Made by a program: the position numbers and the translations under genes. Of a stretch of 64,000 nt of DNA, positions 37,305 through 46,803 are shown one piece after another. Location: positions 62,001 through 126,000 of the forward strand of contig NZ_JAJQQP010000014.1 in assembly GCF_028994805.1 (NCBI RefSeq), written 5' to 3'. Under the pieces are notes generated by a model. That model worked only from the letters and a program-made list of their open reading frames with translations, ran no database searches and was not told the DNA's origin. The first letter of the stretch is position 1, and the number at the start of each line of letters is the position of its first letter. The stretch is from Promicromonospora iranensis (GTDB lineage: Bacteria > Actinomycetota > Actinomycetes > Actinomycetales > Cellulomonadaceae).

Positions 37305-38588
37305 AAGCTGGTTGTTCAGAAGGTCTCGGATGAGCCAGAGGCCGTTCGCGACCTCGGTGAAGCTCGTGCTCAGGGGCGAGAGGCCGACGCGCAGGCCTTG
37401 CGGCGGCCGGAAGTCCGGCACCACGCCGCGCTCCCAGGCCTCCGCCACCACGCGCCTGAAGTCCGGGTGGTCGAGCATGATGTGGCTCCCCCGGCGCTCC
37501 GGGTCACGCGGCGAGGCCACGTGCACGCCGGCGAGGTGCTCGTCGGCGATCTCCATCGCGAACCCGGTCAGCGCGAGCGACTTCGCGCGTACCGCCGCCA
37601 TGCCGGCCTCCTCGATGAGCGCGAGCATGTCGCGCATCGGCAGCATCCCGATCACGGGCGGCGTACCGCTGATGAGCTGGCGGATCCCGGTGGCGGGCTC
37701 GTACGCGGCGCTCATCGCGAACGGCTCGGCGGCGCCCATCCAGCCCTGGACCGGCTGGCGCACCTCGCCCTGCAGGCCGGCGGCCAGGTAGGCGAAGGCG
37801 GGCGAGCCCGGCCCGCCGTTGAGGTACTTGTACGTGCAGCCGACGGCGATGTCCACGCCGTCGGCGTCGAGGTCCAGCGGGACCGAGCCCGCCGAGTGGC
37901 ACAGGTCCCACAGGACGAGCGCGCCGGCGTCGTGCACGATCCGCGTGATCGCCGGGAGGTCCGCGACGTACCCGGACTTGTAGGCGACGTGGCTGAGCAG
38001 CACCAGGGCGGTGTCCTGCCCGACGGCGGCCGCGACCTCCTCCGGTGTCACGCCCGCCTCGGCGTCGGGCGTGATCCAGCGGAGCTCCAGGCCGCGCTCG
38101 GCGGCGATGCCCTGGAGCACGAACCGGTCGGTGGGGAAGTTCTCCGTGTCCGCGACGATCACCCGGCGCCCCGGGCGGGCGTCCACCGCGGCGCGGGCCA
38201 GCTTGTAGAGCAGCACCGTCGTGGAGTCGGCGACGACCGTCTGCCCCGCGGCCGCTCCGAGGACCACCCGGCCGAGCGTGTCGCCGAGCTCGGTCGGGGC
38301 GTCCATCCAGCCCTCGTCCCAGGAGCGGATCAGGCGCGCGGCCCACGGCCCGTCCACGAAGGAGGCCAGCCGCTCGCGCGTGGCGGCCAGCGGCCGGCCC
38401 AGCGAGTTGCCGTCCAGGTAGGCGATGAGGCCGTCGCTCGGGGCGAAACGGGCCCGGTAGGGGGCCAGCGGATCGTCGGCGTCGAGCGCGGCGGCCCGGT
38501 CGCGCAGGGCGTCGGGCAGGTTCAGCGACAGGTTCTCGGGCAGGGCTGCGGGTGCTGCGGGTGCGGCAGGCGCGGCGGGGTCGGTCAC
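37299..38588 (-). CDS. kynU: Kynureninase
   Basis: A 429-residue PLP enzyme that cleaves kynurenine to anthranilate and alanine in tryptophan catabolism. The PLP Lys is in CTYKYLNGGPGSPAF near 250, the phosphate-binding region in ADSTTVLLYKLA, and WDLCHSAGS near 224 holds the conserved Asp and His. An Ala/Pro-rich N-terminal tail of about 18 residues is unusual. GTG start. The other tryptophan-catabolic genes lie 3.6 kb away on the same strand beyond an inserted plus-strand gene. Confidence 0.95.
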   Translation of the reverse strand: MTDPAAPAAPAAPAALPENLSLNLPDALRDRAAALDADDPLAPYRARFAPSDGLIAYLDGNSLGRPLAATRERLASFVDGPWAARLIRSWDEGWMDAPTELGDTLGRVVLGAAAGQTVVADSTTVLLYKLARAAVDARPGRRVIVADTENFPTDRFVLQGIAAERGLELRWITPDAEAGVTPEEVAAAVGQDTALVLLSHVAYKSGYVADLPAITRIVHDAGALVLWDLCHSAGSVPLDLDADGVDIAVGCTYKYLNGGPGSPAFAYLAAGLQGEVRQPVQGWMGAAEPFAMSAAYEPATGIRQLISGTPPVIGMLPMRDMLALIEEAGMAAVRAKSLALTGFAMEIADEHLAGVHVASPRDPERRGSHIMLDHPDFRRVVAEAWERGVVPDFRPPQGLRVGLSPLSTSFTEVANGLWLIRDLLNNQLR

Positions 38589-38820
38589 AGGTGCTCCAGG
38601 TCGTTCGGCTTCGGCCGAGCGTACGTGCTGGACCGGTTCAGCCGAAGCACTCCACGACGTCGGACCCTTGACGCCCTCTCCGTGCCGTCAGTACTGTCCA
38701 AGACGTTCGTACGCAAGAACTCGACAAGGTACTGCGTTTTTATCAACAGAGCCTCGGCAAGTACCGACGATTGATCCAGTGACGACGCCCGTCAACGACG
38801 ACGGGAGATCGGGGACGACG

Positions 38821-41800
38821 ATGTTCCGCTCCGCCACACCACGCCACGCACCGGGCCCGGTGCCCAGACCGGGACGAGCTCCCGCCCTCCTGTCCGTGCT
38901 CACCGCGGCCGCCCTCACGGCGGTGACCCTCGTGCCGGTGACGGCCGTCGCCGCTCCAGGTGTCCTCTCCGCGGGTGCGCCCGCGGCAGCCAGCAGCAAC
39001 AACGCGCCCTACCTCGCCGACAACCTGACGGACGGCGACCCGGCCACCTACTGGGAGTCGGCCAACGACAACTTCCCGCAGTGGGCACAGGTGGACCTGG
39101 GCACGGGCGCGACGGTCGAAGAGGTGGTCCTCCGCCTGCCGGCCACGTGGGAGGCACGGACCCAGACCCTGTCCGTCCAGGCCGGTACCGACGGCTCCGC
39201 CTTCACGACCCTCGCGGCGAGCGCCCAGCGACGGTTCGACCCGGCGTCGGGGAACACGGTGACCATCGACGTCCCGGACACGAAGGCGCGCTACCTGCGG
39301 GTCGCCGTCTCCGCGAACAGCGGCTGGCCGGCGGGCCAGCTGTCCGAGCTCGAGGTCCGCGGCACGCGGGCGGCTCCTGACCCGGACGAGCCGGTGGAGG
39401 GCACCGACCTCGCGGCGGGCCGCGGTATCCAGGCGTCGTCGACGCAGTGGACGTACGTCGCCACGAACGCCAACGACGGCGACACCGCCACGTACTGGGA
39501 GGGTGCGGGCGGGCAGTACCCGAGCACGCTCGCGGTGACGCTGGAGTCCGCGGCCGAGCTGAGCGCCGTCGTGGTGAAGCTGCCGCCGGCCACGGCCTGG
39601 GGGCCGCGGACGCAGACCTTCGAGGTGCAGGGCCGCGCGGGCTCCGGGGATGCGTGGGCCACGCTCGCGCCGTCGGCCGGCCGTGCCTTCTCACCGGCGA
39701 CGGGCAACACCGTGACCGTTCCCGTCAGCGGGACCGCGCGCGAGGTGCGGCTGCGGTTCACCGGCAACACGGGCTCGGGCAACGGACAGGTGGCCGAGCT
39801 GCAGGTGTTCGGCGCACCCGCGGCGAACCCGAACCTGACGGTCACCGGCATCAGCGCCGACCCGGCGTCGCCCACGGAGTCGGACGACGTCACCCTGTCC
39901 GCCGTCGTGAAGAACGTCGGGTCGAAGGCCTCGGCCGCGACGGACGTGTCGTTCACCGTCGACGGAGACCCGGTGGCGACCGGCCGGGTGGGTGCGCTCG
40001 ACCCGGGCGCCGAGGCGACGGTCACCGCCGACATCGGCTCGCAGGAGGCGGGGTCCTACGAGATCGGCGCCGTCGCCGACCCGTCGGGGGCGGTCGCGGA
40101 GCAGTCCGAGACGGACAACGCCTCCGTGCACCCGGACCCGCTGGTGGTGACCGAGATCCCCAGCTCGGACCTGGTCCCGACGGTGTCGTGGACACCGACC
40201 ACCCCGGCGGCGGGCGAGACCGTGAAGTTCTCGGCCCGGATCGCGAACCGGGGCACGCTCGCCACCAGCTCCGGCGCGCACGGCCTCACGCTCTCCGTGA
40301 AGAACGACCGGGGCGCCGTGGTCCGCACCCTGACGGGATCCGTCTCGGGCGCCATCGCGGCGGGCGGCACCAGCCAGAGCGTGGACCTCGGCTCCTGGAC
40401 TGCCGCCGACGGCTCCTTCGACGTCACCGTGACGGCGGCCGCCGACTCGACGGAGGTCGCGGCCAAGCGCGCGAACAACGAGGTCACGCAGTCGTTGTTC
40501 ATCGGCCGTGGTGCGGACCTGCCGTTCGACACCTACGAGGCGGAGGACGGCGTCTCGGGTGGCGGTGCGGTCGCCGTCGGGCCGAACCGCGTGGTCGGTG
40601 ACGTCGCCGGCGAGGCGTCCGGGCGCCGGGCGGTCACGCTGGGCACGACAGGCGCGTACGTCGAGTGGACCACGCGGGCGACCGCCAACTCCCTCGTGGT
40701 GCGGTTCTCCATGCCGGACGCCGCGGGCGGTGGCGGCACCGACGCCACGCTGGCGGTCTACGTCGACGGTGAGTTCCTCAAGAACATCGACCTGACCTCG
40801 CGGTACGCGTGGCTGTACGGCCCCGAGGCGAACCCGGGCAACCAGCCCGGTCAGGGCGCACCACGGCACATCTACGACGAGGCGAACACCCTGCTCGGCA
40901 CGACCGTCGAGGCAGGGTCGACCATCCGGCTGCAGAAGACCGCGAGCAGCACGAGCCGGTACACCGTCGACTTCGTCGACCTGGAGCAGGCGACGCCGCA
41001 GGCCAACCCCGACCCGGCCCGGTACGTGGAGCCCGCCGGGTTCTCCCACCAGGCCGTCCAGGCCGCGCTCGACCGGTTCCGGATGGACACGACGGGCAAC
41101 CTGGCCGGGGTCTACCTCCCCGCCGGCGACTACCAGACGGCCAACAAGTTCCAGGTCTACGGCAAGGCGGTCGACATCGTGGGTGCCGGGCCGTGGTTCA
41201 CGCGGTTCCATGCGCCGGCCTCGCAGGAGAACACGGACATCGGGTTCCGGGCCGAGGGGACGGCCAACGGCTCGACGTTCCGCGACTTCGCCTACTTCGG
41301 CAACTACACCTCGCGGATCGACGGCCCTGGCAAGGTGTTCGACTTCGCGAACATCTCCGACATGACCATCGACAACATCTGGGTCGAGCACATGATCTGC
41401 ATGTTCTGGGCCGCCAACATGGACGACTCGGAGATCAAGGACTCCCGGATCCGCAACACGTTCGCCGACGCCCTGAACATGACCAACGGCAGCGCGAACA
41501 ACCACGTGCACAACAACCAGGCGCGGGGCACCGGGGACGACTCGTTCGCGCTCTTCGCCGCCACCGACGCCGGTGGCAGCGGCCAGCGGGGCAACGTGTT
41601 CGAGAACCTGACGTCGACGAACACCTGGCGGGCCGCCGGTCTCGCCGTCTACGGCGGGCAGGACAACACGTTCCGCAACATCTACATCGCGGACACGCTC
41701 GTCTACTCCGGCGTGACCATCAGCTCGCTGGACTTCGGGTACCCGATGGAGGGGTTCGGCCCGGCTCCGACCACCTTCGAGGGCATCTCCGTGGTGCGCT

Positions 41801-42183
41801 CCGGCGGGCACTTCTGGGGTGACCAGGTGTTCCCGGCGGTGTGGATGTTCTCGGCCTCGAAGGTGTTCACCGCCATCCGGGTCAACGACCTCGACATCGT
41901 GGACCCGACGTACTCCGGGATCATGTTCCAGACCCAGTACATCGGCGGACAACCGGTGAACCCGATCCAGGACACGGTGTTCACCGACGTGTCGATCACC
42001 GGCGCCCAGCGCAGCGGCGACCGGTACGACGAGCGGTCCGGATACGGGATCTGGGCCAACCCGATGCCGGAGGCGGGCCAAGGACCGGCGGTCGGCTCGG
42101 TGACGTTCACCAACCTGACCCTGGAGAACAACTACCGCGACATCGTGAACGACACCTCGACGTTCACGATCACCCGCAACTGA
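38821..42183 (+). CDS. Secreted GH87-like alpha-1,3-glucanase with discoidin, CARDB and CBM modules
   Basis: A 1120-residue secreted protein. Order: signal peptide (1-46); two discoidin/F5-8-type modules (about 50-185 and 195-335); two CARDB modules (340-445 and 447-560, SDDVTLSAVVKNVGS and GETVKFSARIANRG); a CBM35-like module (568-725, YEAEDG); and a right-handed beta-helix catalytic domain (733-1120). The helix carries MICMFWAANMDDSEIKDSRI and RGTGDDSFALF, matching the paired catalytic Asp region of mycodextranase/alpha-1,3-glucanase family GH87. It would cut fungal cell-wall alpha-glucan. ATG at 38821 opens the signal peptide. It separates kynU from the dioxygenase genes. Confidence 0.85.
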   Translation: MFRSATPRHAPGPVPRPGRAPALLSVLTAAALTAVTLVPVTAVAAPGVLSAGAPAAASSNNAPYLADNLTDGDPATYWESANDNFPQWAQVDLGTGATVEEVVLRLPATWEARTQTLSVQAGTDGSAFTTLAASAQRRFDPASGNTVTIDVPDTKARYLRVAVSANSGWPAGQLSELEVRGTRAAPDPDEPVEGTDLAAGRGIQASSTQWTYVATNANDGDTATYWEGAGGQYPSTLAVTLESAAELSAVVVKLPPATAWGPRTQTFEVQGRAGSGDAWATLAPSAGRAFSPATGNTVTVPVSGTAREVRLRFTGNTGSGNGQVAELQVFGAPAANPNLTVTGISADPASPTESDDVTLSAVVKNVGSKASAATDVSFTVDGDPVATGRVGALDPGAEATVTADIGSQEAGSYEIGAVADPSGAVAEQSETDNASVHPDPLVVTEIPSSDLVPTVSWTPTTPAAGETVKFSARIANRGTLATSSGAHGLTLSVKNDRGAVVRTLTGSVSGAIAAGGTSQSVDLGSWTAADGSFDVTVTAAADSTEVAAKRANNEVTQSLFIGRGADLPFDTYEAEDGVSGGGAVAVGPNRVVGDVAGEASGRRAVTLGTTGAYVEWTTRATANSLVVRFSMPDAAGGGGTDATLAVYVDGEFLKNIDLTSRYAWLYGPEANPGNQPGQGAPRHIYDEANTLLGTTVEAGSTIRLQKTASSTSRYTVDFVDLEQATPQANPDPARYVEPAGFSHQAVQAALDRFRMDTTGNLAGVYLPAGDYQTANKFQVYGKAVDIVGAGPWFTRFHAPASQENTDIGFRAEGTANGSTFRDFAYFGNYTSRIDGPGKVFDFANISDMTIDNIWVEHMICMFWAANMDDSEIKDSRIRNTFADALNMTNGSANNHVHNNQARGTGDDSFALFAATDAGGSGQRGNVFENLTSTNTWRAAGLAVYGGQDNTFRNIYIADTLVYSGVTISSLDFGYPMEGFGPAPTTFEGISVVRSGGHFWGDQVFPAVWMFSASKVFTAIRVNDLDIVDPTYSGIMFQTQYIGGQPVNPIQDTVFTDVSITGAQRSGDRYDERSGYGIWANPMPEAGQGPAVGSVTFTNLTLENNYRDIVNDTSTFTITRN

Positions 42184-42201
42184 CCACCCCCACCGGCAAC
42201 C

Positions 42202-42231
42202 CGCCGAGGTAGTCAGCTGACTACCTCGGCG
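42202..42231. repeat. Perfect 30-base palindrome of the CCGAGGTAG family
   Basis: CGCCGAGGTAGTCAG is followed immediately by its exact complement, with no loop. It lies 19 bases after the GH87-like stop. Its right half contains the stop codon and last two codons of the convergent amidohydrolase. It matches the hairpin at 54444-54542 over 12 to 15 bases per arm. Confidence 0.8.
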
Positions 42232-43084
42232 TGGGGATGCGGCGGGCCGAGCGGAGCCAGGCGATCAGCTCGGCCGCCGTTCCCGGCATCGGGAGCGGCG
42301 CCGTCAGCACCAGGGCGTCCGCCGGGCCCAGCACCGCGCGCCGCAGCTGCTCCCCCGTCAGGCCCACGGCACCCAGCAGCTCGATCTCGCGCTCGTTCAC
42401 CCCCACCGGCGTCGGGCCGTTGCCCATGTCCGTGCCGTAGACGAGCGTGCCGCCCGCCGCGACGAACCGCCGCGCGTTGTCGAGCGCCAGCTCCAGACCG
42501 GCCCTCCGGCCCGGCCCGTCGTGGATCGCGAGCGTGGAGATCCAGGTCATGGGGGCCCCGCGGGCGATCAGCTCCGACGACAGCGACTCCGTCCAGGGCA
42601 CGTGCACCAAGGTGTCCGCCCCCGCGTCGAGCGCACGCTCGGCCTGGCCCGCACCCTCGGCGTGCACGACCACCGGCAGCCCTGCCGCGTGCGCCTCGTC
42701 AGCCAGCGCCCGCAGGACGTCGTCGGGCAGCAGGACCATGCCCGCGTGCAGAGCCACCTTGACCGCGAAGCCGCCCCCGGCGACGACGTCCGCCACCGCC
42801 TCGGCGGCGGCCCGCGGCGAGGCGACGTGCCGCACGGCGGCGTCCGGCGCCCACGAGCGGCCGCTCGGGTACCCGCCGGGCGCGGTGTGGAACGGCCCGA
42901 CGTACCGCACCCGGACGCCCGACGGCGGCGTGGCCGCCCACCCGGTCGTCTCGCGCGGGTCCCAGCCCAGGTCGTGCACCTCGGTGACCGGGCCGTCGGC
43001 CAGGAGCGCCCGGTCGACAAGGCCCAGGTGCACGTGGCGGTCGACGACGCCCGGGAGCGTCACCTCCGGCACGCCGTCAGGCAC
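42221..43084 (-). CDS. Amidohydrolase-superfamily protein in the kynurenine gene cluster
   Basis: A 287-residue metal-dependent hydrolase. Ligand motifs are complete: HxH in VVDRHVHLG near 16-20, Lys in [10 protein letters not shown] near 110, His in VVVHAEG near 141, His in LVHVPW near 160, and Asp in [10 protein letters not shown] near 219, indicating a binuclear site. It starts at the first strand of the barrel and lacks the usual N-terminal beta-sandwich. GTG start; it overlaps the dioxygenase stop by 8 bases, so the two are co-translated. No kynurenine formamidase gene is present, so it is a candidate for that step. The last residues TPR and the stop come from a repeat element. Confidence 0.8.
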   Translation of the reverse strand: MPDGVPEVTLPGVVDRHVHLGLVDRALLADGPVTEVHDLGWDPRETTGWAATPPSGVRVRYVGPFHTAPGGYPSGRSWAPDAAVRHVASPRAAAEAVADVVAGGGFAVKVALHAGMVLLPDDVLRALADEAHAAGLPVVVHAEGAGQAERALDAGADTLVHVPWTESLSSELIARGAPMTWISTLAIHDGPGRRAGLELALDNARRFVAAGGTLVYGTDMGNGPTPVGVNEREIELLGAVGLTGEQLRRAVLGPADALVLTAPLPMPGTAAELIAWLRSARRIPTPR

Positions 43085-43937
43085 CGAGCGGGCCGTCGAT
43101 CTCGGTGCGCACCGAGATGAGCTCGGGGAAGAACGTCAGGTCCAGGGCACGCTTGAGGAAGCCCACGCCGCTCGAGCCACCCGTGCCGGTCTTGAAGCCG
43201 ATGGTGCGCTGCACGGTGCGCAGGTGGCGGAAGCGCCACAGCTGGAACGCATCCTCGATGTCGACCAGGTCCTCGCAGGCCTCGTACAGCTCCCAGTTGC
43301 CGTGCGGGTCCTCGTAGATCGTCTTGAAGACGGCGATCAGCTCCGGGTGCTCGGCCCAGGCCTGCGTCACGTCGCGGTCCAGGATCTCGGCCGGGACGGG
43401 ATGTCCGCGCCGCGCCAGCAGGCGCAGGAACGCGTCGTACACGGTGGGCTCCGCCAGGAGCTGGGCCAGCTGCGCGTGCACCTCGGGCTTGTCGCGGAAC
43501 ACCTGCAGCATCCCGGCGTTCTTGTTGCCCAGCAAGAACTCCACGGCTCGGTACTGGTGCGACTGGAAGCCGGAGGACTGCCCCAGCGACCCCCGGAACT
43601 CCGCGTACTCGCTGGGCGTGAGCGTCGCCAGCACCGACCACTGCTCGGTGATGGTGCGCTGGATGTGCTTCACCCGGGCCAGCCCCTTGAGCGCCCGCGA
43701 CAGGTCGTCGCCGTCGAGGAACCCGCGCACGGCACGCAGCTCGTGCACCACGAGCTTGAGCCACAGCTCGGTGGTCTGGTGCTGGATGATGAACAGCAGC
43801 TCGTCGTGGTGCGGCGGGTCGCTCATCGGGTGCTGCGCCGAGAGGAGCTCGTCGAGCCCCAGGTAGGAGCCGTAGTCCATCTCGTCGCGGAAGTCCGTGC
43901 GGAGGGAGGCCTCGATGGGTCGGGTGTTACCAGTCAC
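43077..43937 (-). CDS. kynA: Tryptophan 2,3-dioxygenase
   Basis: A 286-residue haem enzyme that oxidises tryptophan to N-formylkynurenine. Conserved motifs: [52 protein letters not shown], and [20 protein letters not shown], which carries the proximal haem His. Length is normal. The chosen GTG at 43937 gives a short N-terminus; the open frame continues upstream into a dispersed repeat, which is unlikely to be coding. Co-translated with the amidohydrolase; kynureninase is further along the strand. Confidence 0.93.
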   Translation of the reverse strand: MTGNTRPIEASLRTDFRDEMDYGSYLGLDELLSAQHPMSDPPHHDELLFIIQHQTTELWLKLVVHELRAVRGFLDGDDLSRALKGLARVKHIQRTITEQWSVLATLTPSEYAEFRGSLGQSSGFQSHQYRAVEFLLGNKNAGMLQVFRDKPEVHAQLAQLLAEPTVYDAFLRLLARRGHPVPAEILDRDVTQAWAEHPELIAVFKTIYEDPHGNWELYEACEDLVDIEDAFQLWRFRHLRTVQRTIGFKTGTGGSSGVGFLKRALDLTFFPELISVRTEIDGPLGA

Positions 43938-43967
43938 CTCTGGAGCGTAACCCCGCCCTGTTGGCTG

Positions 43968-44020
43968 TGAGCGCGACCGTTGCGACTGTCTGCCCGGTTG
44001 AGGCGCAATGATCACGCTCA
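43968..44020. repeat. Dispersed palindrome TGAGCGCGACCGTTGCG, copy 2
   Basis: The left arm TGAGCGCGACCGTTGCG (43968-43984) is identical to that at 20097. The right arm (44004-44020) differs from a perfect complement at three positions. Flanks TTGG and CCAA extend the symmetry. It lies between the divergent tail of hipA and the dioxygenase start. Confidence 0.7.
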
Positions 44021-44030
44021 CGACCAAGGG

Positions 44031-45284
44031 TCAGGCTGCTCGGGCCTCGTCACCGTTCGGGTTCTCGAAAGCCTCCGCCATCAGTGCGATCTCCTCGGGC
44101 GGGAGCGACATGTCGTGCGCGATGCGCGTCCAGCCGGACGTCGCCGCCGCGACCTCGGCGAGCACCCGGCGCGCGTCGTCCTGCCGAAGGCCGTAGGAGT
44201 CCGCGGTGGCCAGCAGCTCCCGCACGTCCCGGTCGATGCGGCTCCCGCCGGGGCGCAGCGGCGTCGACTCGGCGACCGTGAACGGGTTGGGGTTCACGTC
44301 GAACAGCGGAGAGAGCGACCAGCCGTCCGGACGGCGCAGGAAGCCGTGGTTCTTCATGTGGTCGTCCACGTTGCGCACGAGCAGCGTGAACGCGACGCGG
44401 CGGAACAGGTCGTGCCCGTCCGTGGCCGGCCGGCCCGAGTGGTCCGCCAGCGTCTCCGCGAGCGTCCGGTAGTCGATGACCTCGAAGAAGGCCTTCTGCG
44501 TGAGGCTGTCGGCGGACAGGAAGCCGATGCGTCCGCCGTCCGGCCGCCGGTCGAAGCGCCGCGTCAGCAGGATGGACCGTGCGGGGCCGATGCGGTGCAG
44601 GCGTGCCACGGGCACCTCGATGCCCGCGTCCGAGGCCAGCCGCAGCGTCAGGTACTCCCAGGCCTGGACGTCCCACCGGTCGCCGCTCTCGGGCAGCTTG
44701 GCCATCCACAGGTCGCCGGCGCTGTCCTTCACCGTCACCTTGGGCCGCGCTCCGCCCATCGAGGTCCCGGCGGCGACCAGGAGCCGCACGTCGTGGTCGG
44801 TCTCCCGGTGCTGCGCGACGGCGTCCGCGGCGGCCGTCAGCGACGGCAGGTCCACCAGGTCGGGGACCTCCGCCCGCGGCGGGCCCATGAAGGTCCTGCC
44901 CTCGTCGAGCGAGAACCGCAGCGCCCCCAGGCGGGTCTCGTCCTGCACCCCGAGCAGGAAGTCCACCTCGGTGAGGGTCATGAAACCGCGGCCCTCGGCG
45001 CGAGCGGCACGCCGCTCCGCGTGGAACAGCAGGGTGCGGCCCCACTGGTCGGGCTGACAGTCCGCGAGGACGCCGAACAGGGGCCGGTCGCTGCCGGAGG
45101 GGATGTTCCCCGGCGTCAGCGGCAGCTCCGGGCACAGGGCGTACGCGCGCGGGTCGCGCAGGTAGGCGGCGTCGTAGCGGAACGTGCAGCCCACCAGGGC
45201 ACCGCCCCGGTTGAGGTGCATGTCGAGGTCACCGGCGCGCGCCTGACCCCCGCCCGGCAGCTCGACCTCGACGTGTATCGACAC
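44031..45284 (-). CDS. hipA: HipA-family toxin kinase
   Basis: A 417-residue Ser/Thr kinase-fold toxin. N-terminal HipA domain (about 5-100), SMGGARPKVTVKD near 175 (the P-loop-like region with the ATP Lys further on in LWMAKLP), catalytic RNVDDHMKNHGFL near 305 with Asp and Asn, and metal-binding SPLFDVNPN near 328. HipA toxins phosphorylate aminoacyl-tRNA synthetases and slow growth. GTG start, 14 bases after the antitoxin stop, which fits co-translation. All catalytic residues are present, so it should be active. Confidence 0.92.
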   Translation of the reverse strand: MSIHVEVELPGGGQARAGDLDMHLNRGGALVGCTFRYDAAYLRDPRAYALCPELPLTPGNIPSGSDRPLFGVLADCQPDQWGRTLLFHAERRAARAEGRGFMTLTEVDFLLGVQDETRLGALRFSLDEGRTFMGPPRAEVPDLVDLPSLTAAADAVAQHRETDHDVRLLVAAGTSMGGARPKVTVKDSAGDLWMAKLPESGDRWDVQAWEYLTLRLASDAGIEVPVARLHRIGPARSILLTRRFDRRPDGGRIGFLSADSLTQKAFFEVIDYRTLAETLADHSGRPATDGHDLFRRVAFTLLVRNVDDHMKNHGFLRRPDGWSLSPLFDVNPNPFTVAESTPLRPGGSRIDRDVRELLATADSYGLRQDDARRVLAEVAAATSGWTRIAHDMSLPPEEIALMAEAFENPNGDEARAA

Positions 45285-45298
45285 CGCGGCTCACCTTC

Positions 45299-45601
45299 TC
45301 AGCTCGGCACCCTGACGCGCTGCGGCAGGGCGCGTTCCGCGTGGAACCTGCCCATCTCGGTGGTCAGCGGGTCGGTGGCGCCGACGACGGCGTCCGCCAC
45401 CCCGAGCACCCGCAGCACCGCGAACGTGTTCTCCAGGCTCACCGTTCCGGTGCCCGTCTCGATCGCGCGGAGCGTGGTGCGGGTGATGCCCGCACGGTCG
45501 GCGACGAGCTGGGCCGTGAGACCGTGGATCTTGCGCCAGGCACGGACGTGGTCGCCGAGTGTGGCGAGGTCACGCCGGGTCCGGAGGGAAGTTCTGGCCA
45601 T
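45299..45601 (-). CDS. hipB: HipB-family XRE antitoxin
   Basis: A 100-residue DNA-binding antitoxin. Helix-turn-helix at about 15-70: LGDHVRAWRKIHGLTAQLVADRAGI, TRTTLRAIETGTGTVSLENT. It neutralises HipA and represses the operon. ATG follows AAAGGAG. Palindromic GGTCAC sites lie just upstream. Confidence 0.9.
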   Translation of the reverse strand: MARTSLRTRRDLATLGDHVRAWRKIHGLTAQLVADRAGITRTTLRAIETGTGTVSLENTFAVLRVLGVADAVVGATDPLTTEMGRFHAERALPQRVRVPS

Positions 45602-45614
45602 GACTGCTCCTTTC

Positions 45615-45665
45615 GGTCACCAGGCTAGCCGACGGACCGCGTAATGGTCACTAGGGTGACCGTTA
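45615..45665. promoter_or_regulatory. GGTCAC operator sites upstream of hipB
   Basis: GGTCACTAGGGTGACC (45646-45661) is a palindrome extended by TAAT/GTTA on its flanks, and a further half-site GGTCAC lies at 45615-45620, 14 bases before the hipB start. This matches the multi-site autorepression expected of HipB. Confidence 0.6.
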
Positions 45666-45710
45666 TTCGCGCGGTCCCGGCGAGTGGACCCACCGACAGG
45701 ACCGGACACG

Positions 45711-45750
45711 GCAGAACGGGCCGCCCCACCATGGGGGCGGCCCGTTCTGC
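45711..45750. terminator. 17-bp hairpin after the amino-acid binding lipoprotein gene
   Basis: Arms GCAGAACGGGCCGCCCC (45711-45727) and its exact complement (45734-45750) enclose a 6-base loop. It begins 19 bases downstream of the stop at 45769 on the minus strand and separates that gene from hipBA. Confidence 0.85.
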
Positions 45751-45768
45751 AGGACGTTCAGCGGTGCG

Positions 45769-46683
45769 CTACGGCTGCTGGTTGTTGACCGTGGCCGTCG
45801 CCAGAGCACCCTCGGAGAGGTCGTGCTTCTCGAGGATCTGGGCGTACGTACCGTCGTCGATGATGCTCTGCAGCGCCGCCTGATACGCCCCGACCAGCTG
45901 GACGTCACCCTTGAGGAACCGGAAGCCGAGCGGCGTCGGGTTGATGATCTCGGTGTTGCCGACCTCGAAGACGTCACCGGAGCCGATCTGCTTCGCGTTG
46001 TACGCGCCGGTGGACCACTGCGTGAGCTCGGCGTCGGCCTTGCCGGCCTGGACCTGGGCGAGCGCGTCGGCGTCGGTCTCGAACTCGACGATCTTGACCG
46101 GCTTCGCCCGGCAGTCACCCGCGTTGAGCCCGGTGAGCGCCTCCGCCTGCGTGGTCTCGACGAGCACGGCCACCGTGCGGCCGCACAGGTCAGTGAGCTT
46201 CGTGATGCCCTCGGGGTTGCCGGCCGGGACCATGATGGCGTCGCTGTCGTTGTAGTAGTCGACGAAGTCGGAGTCGGCTCGGCGCTCGGCCGTGTCCGAC
46301 ATGGCCGCGGCGACGATGTCGACGTTGCTCGCGTACAGCTCGTCGACGAGCGAGTCCCACGGCATGTCGTGGAACGTGTACTTCAGGCCCAGCCGGTCCG
46401 AGGCAGCGTCGAACAGGTCGATCTCGAACCCGACGATGCGCCCGGCCTCGTTGGTGTACTCGAAGGGCGGGTAGCCCGACTCCGTACCGACCGTGATGCG
46501 CGTGGACTCCGCCAGCAGCTCACCCGGCAGCATCGCGCGCAGCTGCGGATCGACCTCGACCGTCTGCTCAGCGGCTTCCGCCGACTCGTCCGAGCTGGTC
46601 GAGCAGCCGGTCATCAGTGCCCCGAGCGCGGTGGTGACCGCGATAGAGCCAATGACCGCAAGCGCGCGGTGTCCGAGAGCCAT
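45769..46683 (-). CDS. ABC transporter substrate-binding lipoprotein, family 3 (amino acid)
   Basis: A 304-residue lipoprotein. Lipobox LMTGC near 27 gives the lipidated Cys. Family 3 motifs: ITVGTESGYPPFEYTNEAGR near 62, VGFEIDLFDAASDRLG, DIVAAAMSDTAERR near 122, and CGRTVAVLVETTQ near 168. The ligand is probably an amino acid or related compound. ATG at 46683 follows GGAGG; the longer open frame is not supported. No permease or ATPase is adjacent, so it is an orphan binding protein. A GTGAAtccgagtTTCAC palindrome lies at 46759-46775 in its promoter region. Confidence 0.88.
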   Translation of the reverse strand: MALGHRALAVIGSIAVTTALGALMTGCSTSSDESAEAAEQTVEVDPQLRAMLPGELLAESTRITVGTESGYPPFEYTNEAGRIVGFEIDLFDAASDRLGLKYTFHDMPWDSLVDELYASNVDIVAAAMSDTAERRADSDFVDYYNDSDAIMVPAGNPEGITKLTDLCGRTVAVLVETTQAEALTGLNAGDCRAKPVKIVEFETDADALAQVQAGKADAELTQWSTGAYNAKQIGSGDVFEVGNTEIINPTPLGFRFLKGDVQLVGAYQAALQSIIDDGTYAQILEKHDLSEGALATATVNNQQP

Positions 46684-46803
46684 GCGGGGTCCTCCACACA
46701 AAAAAGACATGATGAGCGAGTTACGCGGGTGGAGCCTATACGGTCCTGGCGGATTACTGTGAATCCGAGTTTCACCTACGCCCACGGGCCGTGACACCGG
46801 GGC

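Noticed and set aside
46759-46775. GTGAA...TTCAC palindrome upstream of the orphan binding protein as a defined operator
   Set aside because: Only five bases per arm; noted in the gene entry but too weak to call alone.
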